Positions 6,589 through 8,927 of a DNA stretch of 8,927 bases are shown here, piece by piece. The notes under the pieces are model-generated. The model did no database searches, had not been told where the DNA came from, and saw nothing but the letters and a program-made list of their open reading frames with translations. The first letter of the stretch is position 1, and every line of letters starts with the position of its first letter. The DNA comes from Spirochaetaceae bacterium (GTDB lineage: Bacteria > Spirochaetota > Spirochaetia > Treponematales > Breznakiellaceae). The stretch is from contig JAITHR010000016.1 in the NCBI GenBank assembly GCA_031279895.1, forward strand, positions 1 through 8,927. The letters are read 5' to 3'. Made by a program: the position numbers and the translations under genes.

Positions 6589-6632
6589 AGGTATTCCATA
6601 GCACAAAAAGGGCGCCGGCGCAATCCCGCGTT

Positions 6633-7454
6633 TTACCCGCGTTCTTTCTTTGCCTCTTCCCAGAAAGCGTCCATGAGCGCGAGGTTTTCCTTATCCATAA
6701 GCGCGCCGCTTTCCTTCATCCGCTTTTCCACATACTTAAAGCGCCGGACGAACTTGCGGTTCGCATCTTGCAGCGCCGCCGCGGGATGAAAGCCCAGAAA
6801 CCTGCATACGTTTATAGCGGAAAAGAGCACGTCCCCTAATTCCTCCCGAAGCGCCGCCTCAGCGGACGCGGCATCCCCGCTCTTTTGCGATGCGCCGCGG
6901 ATTTCCGCGGCTGACCGCGCCTCCCCTGTCTCCTCCGCGAGTTTGTCCATAACCCCTGTAAGGGATGACCAGTCAAAGCCGGCGGCGCCGGCTTTTTTTT
7001 GCAGCGCGTAGGCCCGTTCGAGCGGCGGCAGCGCGGAAGAGACCGCGTCAAGGAGCGAGTCCTTCGGGGGCCGCCCTTCTTTTTCCACCTTAATTTTTGC
7101 CCAGTTCGCCAAGACTTCGGAACTGTCCCTGACGCTTTTGTCCCCGAAGACGTGGGGGTGCCGCCTTATGAGTTTTTCGCACACCCCTTGCAGCGCGTCA
7201 GCCGCGGAAAACGCGCCGGCCTGTTCATACATATACGAAAGCATCACCGCCAGAAGAAATATATCTCCCAGCTCTTCTTTCACATGATCGCTCCGGTTCT
7301 CGGTTATGGCTTCGACACACTCATAGGTTTCCTCAATAAGACACTCCCGAAGGGAGTACGGCGTCTGTTCCCTGTCCCAGGGACATCCGTCAGGCCCGCG
7401 GAGGCGCACTATAACAGCGTACAGCCTCTGAAAGGCGCTTTCAGTTTCATTCAT
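6633..7454 (-). CDS. mazG: Nucleoside triphosphate pyrophosphohydrolase MazG
   Basis: The product is 273 aa, close to E. coli MazG. It converts NTPs/dNTPs to the monophosphate plus pyrophosphate, and family members are linked to nucleotide sanitation and starvation responses. LRGPDGCPWDREQT lies at 18-31. The first metal-binding set is EETYE (41-45) with EELGD (60-64), followed by RRHPHVF. A second repeat has EETGE (174-178) with EELGD (204-208) and then NRKFVRRFKYVE, which is the diagnostic two-repeat MazG architecture. The start has a strong ribosome-binding site, AGAGG, five bases before the ATG. It is followed by ppaC, whose enzyme removes the pyrophosphate that MazG makes. It lies 97-99 bp downstream of the AT-rich R-M genes, transcribed in the same direction. 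Confidence 0.95.
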   Translation of the reverse strand: MNETESAFQRLYAVIVRLRGPDGCPWDREQTPYSLRECLIEETYECVEAITENRSDHVKEELGDIFLLAVMLSYMYEQAGAFSAADALQGVCEKLIRRHPHVFGDKSVRDSSEVLANWAKIKVEKEGRPPKDSLLDAVSSALPPLERAYALQKKAGAAGFDWSSLTGVMDKLAEETGEARSAAEIRGASQKSGDAASAEAALREELGDVLFSAINVCRFLGFHPAAALQDANRKFVRRFKYVEKRMKESGALMDKENLALMDAFWEEAKKERG

Positions 7455-7553
7455 TTTTACCTCTTTAACCGGCCCGCCGGTAGCGGCGGCGTAAACAGAC
7501 CTGTTATGTGTACGGCTGCCCCGCGCCCTCTTTCTTTCATTCGTTCCGTTATT
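7455..7553. other. Junction between R-M module and mazG
   Basis: This short gap marks the change from GC-rich to AT-rich DNA. The mazG-side half still has GC-rich tracts (for example GGCCCGCCGG), whereas the other half moves into sequence typical of the R-M genes. I see no clear terminator, integrase site or direct repeat in it. Confidence 0.5.
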
Positions 7554-8468
7554 TTATCGTGCGGACTTACTCAATAAAGTACATTGCATTTCTTGTTCCA
7601 TTGGTTCGTAACGGTATTCGTTTATATCCGTTTTAAAATTGAAAACCAATGCTTCAACGATACTATTTCTATTCTCAATTCTGCCTCCTGAATGATAAAA
7701 ATGGTCTTTAGTAACTATGTCAAACTTGTTCCAGTATTTTTTGACCATTTCATTTTCTCTGTAATCATTATGATGCCATGTAGACAATATAAAATACGCT
7801 TTTGTATGTAACAGCAATTCATAAAGGTCATGCTCGTCATCGTCAGTCCAGCTGTTATAATAATCTACATACCTCCCGTGATAGGGAGGATCGCAATACA
7901 TAACATCATTCCCATTCGCAAGCGGTATTATTTCCCTAAAATCTTTATGAGTAAATATCCAATTATTATTTATCAATTGAGATACTCTCGCCACCTGGTT
8001 TACAATTTTAGTGATATAGGATTTATCGAACCTTTCCGGTTTCTTGCAAAACGGAATGTTCCATTTTCCCTTTCCGTTAAACCGTATCATACCGTTAAAA
8101 CCGGCTCTTGATAAAAAGAGAAAATCCAGGGGGTCAAATTGTTCATTAAACCTGTTTCTGATAAATTTGTAATGCCCATAGCCGTTATCATCCGCCGTTT
8201 TTAGGTTCAGACCTTCTATTTCTAAATATTCTTTAACCGCTAAAGAAGTTATTTTATTATATTTTATAGCATTATAAAAATTTATTATATGCGGATTACT
8301 ATCGGATAATAAATATTCGCTGGCTTTTACATTGAACGCGACAACGCCTGTCCCCATAAAGGGTTCTATCCAGCGTCCATGCTCTTCTGGAATTGCGGCG
8401 GAAATCCAGGGAACTAATTTTGTTTTTATTCCTTGACTCTTTATTGGAGGTATAATGATTTTACGCAT
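7554..8468 (-). CDS. EcoRV-like adenine-N6 DNA methyltransferase
   Basis: The product is 304 aa. It transfers a methyl group from S-adenosylmethionine to adenine N6 to protect host DNA. IKSQGIKTKLVP (9-20) is the N-terminal AdoMet-binding segment of the Dam/M.EcoRV group, EPFMGTGVVAFN (35-46) is motif I, LSRAGFNGMIRFN (119-131) the following conserved stretch, and YCDPPY (191-196) the catalytic DPPY motif. A late STWHHNDYREN (229-239) also fits my memory of M.EcoRV, which is about 300 aa, so the expected target is the first A of GATATC. The start has GGAAG seven bases ahead, inside the end of the endonuclease gene. Codon and base use are far more AT-rich than in mazG. A GATC-type Dam specificity is the main alternative, but the partner endonuclease argues for GATATC. 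Confidence 0.93.
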   Translation of the reverse strand: MRKIIIPPIKSQGIKTKLVPWISAAIPEEHGRWIEPFMGTGVVAFNVKASEYLLSDSNPHIINFYNAIKYNKITSLAVKEYLEIEGLNLKTADDNGYGHYKFIRNRFNEQFDPLDFLFLSRAGFNGMIRFNGKGKWNIPFCKKPERFDKSYITKIVNQVARVSQLINNNWIFTHKDFREIIPLANGNDVMYCDPPYHGRYVDYYNSWTDDDEHDLYELLLHTKAYFILSTWHHNDYRENEMVKKYWNKFDIVTKDHFYHSGGRIENRNSIVEALVFNFKTDINEYRYEPMEQEMQCTLLSKSAR

Positions 8469-8927
8469 TCGTTTCTTCCTGTGCGCTTGGGAACAATTAA
8501 ATCAATGTTTCCCTTCCGATAGGAAATAAAATCATATAAACTTCTGATTTTCTCTCCTTTAGAATGGGGTTTTACAATCTTGTTATAATTTTTCCAATAG
8601 TCATCAAACCATTCTTCACCAAGTTTCGAAAACATACCGTTTTCATTTTTTATATCTTCAATGTTATGTATGCTTCCGATATTTGCCGTGTTCCCGCTGC
8701 CGCTTTTATCGCTGGCTATTTTCCATTTCTCAGCAATAAAAAAGTCGAAATTGCTCACAACAGAGGGAATCGATTGTAATTGCTCGATTTTGTAAGATTG
8801 CGTTTCATCAATTTTTTCATTTTCAACCCTGTCATAAATTATTCCAAGACAAAAATGCCCAAGATATTCTTCATAAGGAAATTGGATATTTTTCCTGCTT
8901 GCCCTGTTTATAAAATACTCTCCATGG
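8441..8927 (-). CDS. EcoRV-like type II restriction endonuclease (5' end outside window)
   Basis: 161 C-terminal residues are visible; the frame is open to the window edge. It should cut unmethylated GATATC. From memory of R.EcoRV (about 245 aa) the similarity is extensive: NRASRKNIQFPYEEYLGHF aligns with its NNTKNIVYPFDQYIAHW, and AEKWKIASDKSGSGNTANIG with QDKWVIAGDLAGSGNTTNIG, then IGSIH and a later DDYWKNY against LDYWRNY. GSGNTAN (codons 8681-8701) is the recognition loop that contacts the GAT half-site in the EcoRV structure. The catalytic Asp/Asp/Lys residues lie in the missing N-terminal third, so activity cannot be judged. A GTG at 8758 is internal, not the true start. The C-terminus runs about 20 residues beyond the last strong match. 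Confidence 0.9.
   Translation of the reverse strand, partial: HGEYFINRASRKNIQFPYEEYLGHFCLGIIYDRVENEKIDETQSYKIEQLQSIPSVVSNFDFFIAEKWKIASDKSGSGNTANIGSIHNIEDIKNENGMFSKLGEEWFDDYWKNYNKIVKPHSKGEKIRSLYDFISYRKGNIDLIVPKRTGRNECVKSLYLQ
8455..8490 (-). promoter_or_regulatory. Methyltransferase ribosome-binding site within endonuclease gene
   Basis: On the minus strand, CACAGGAAGAAACGAATG places a purine-rich AGGAAG about six bases before the methyltransferase ATG (8468-8466). It lies inside the final codons of the endonuclease, whose stop is at 8443-8441. The 28-bp overlap suggests translational coupling: ribosomes finishing the endonuclease would re-start on the methyltransferase. Confidence 0.7.

Noticed and set aside
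4876..6789. 637-codon plus-strand open frame opposite ppaC
   Set aside because: It covers ppaC and the end of mazG in antisense; the His/Arg-rich translation shows no family motifs, whereas ppaC has every expected one.
8441..8758. A complete 105-residue protein starting at the GTG at 8758
   Set aside because: The frame stays open to the window edge, and the upstream residues continue the EcoRV similarity, so the GTG is an internal valine.
1..8927. tRNA, rRNA or riboswitch
   Set aside because: I found no T-loop/anticodon arrangement, rRNA-like sequence or known riboswitch motif when reading both strands by eye.

Overview
Most of the window is a GC-rich bacterial chromosome segment with five recognisable housekeeping or accessory genes. 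Its gene gaps are packed with one family of dispersed, hairpin-forming repeats. The right-hand ~1.4 kb is strikingly AT-rich and carries a restriction-modification (R-M) system. The gene set (a GerMN-domain membrane protein in what need not be a spore former, and a family II pyrophosphatase with a CBS/DRTGG insert) and the repeat-laden gaps would fit a Treponema-like spirochaete. That assignment is tentative, and nothing here proves the taxon.

Layout. 1-385: non-coding, repeats. 386-2524 (minus): a freestanding alanyl-tRNA editing protein (AlaX type) followed 9 bp later by a membrane-anchored GerMN protein, probably one operon. 2525-2916: divergent intergenic region, largely repeats. 2917-3729 (plus): RluA-family pseudouridine synthase whose last codons and stop lie inside a repeat. 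3730-4911: almost 1.2 kb without a credible gene between two convergent genes. It holds two arrays of a 94-bp unit (97% identical to each other over ~220 bp), an AT-rich island, and eleven 21-bp tandem repeats. 4912-7454 (minus): mazG then a CBS/DRTGG family II inorganic pyrophosphatase (ppaC). MazG produces pyrophosphate and PpaC hydrolyses it, so the pairing makes biochemical sense. 7554-8927 (minus): an R-M system whose two proteins closely resemble R.EcoRV and M.EcoRV (as recalled, not searched).

The R-M pair is the strongest discovery-type signal. The endonuclease (5' end outside the window) still shows the EcoRV recognition-loop motif GSGNT, and the methyltransferase has the KSQGIKTKLVP, EPFMGTG and DPPY motifs, so the predicted target is GATATC. 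The gene order is endonuclease first, overlapping the methyltransferase by 28 bp. Base composition drops sharply at the junction near 7500-7560, as expected for horizontal acquisition.

The second signal is the repeat family. A 13-bp core (CCGTCGGAGACGG, 11 exact copies on either strand) recurs in several composite modules at the ends of genes. The third is the 21-bp array, whose period equals two turns of B-DNA and places a small palindrome on the same helix face in each copy.
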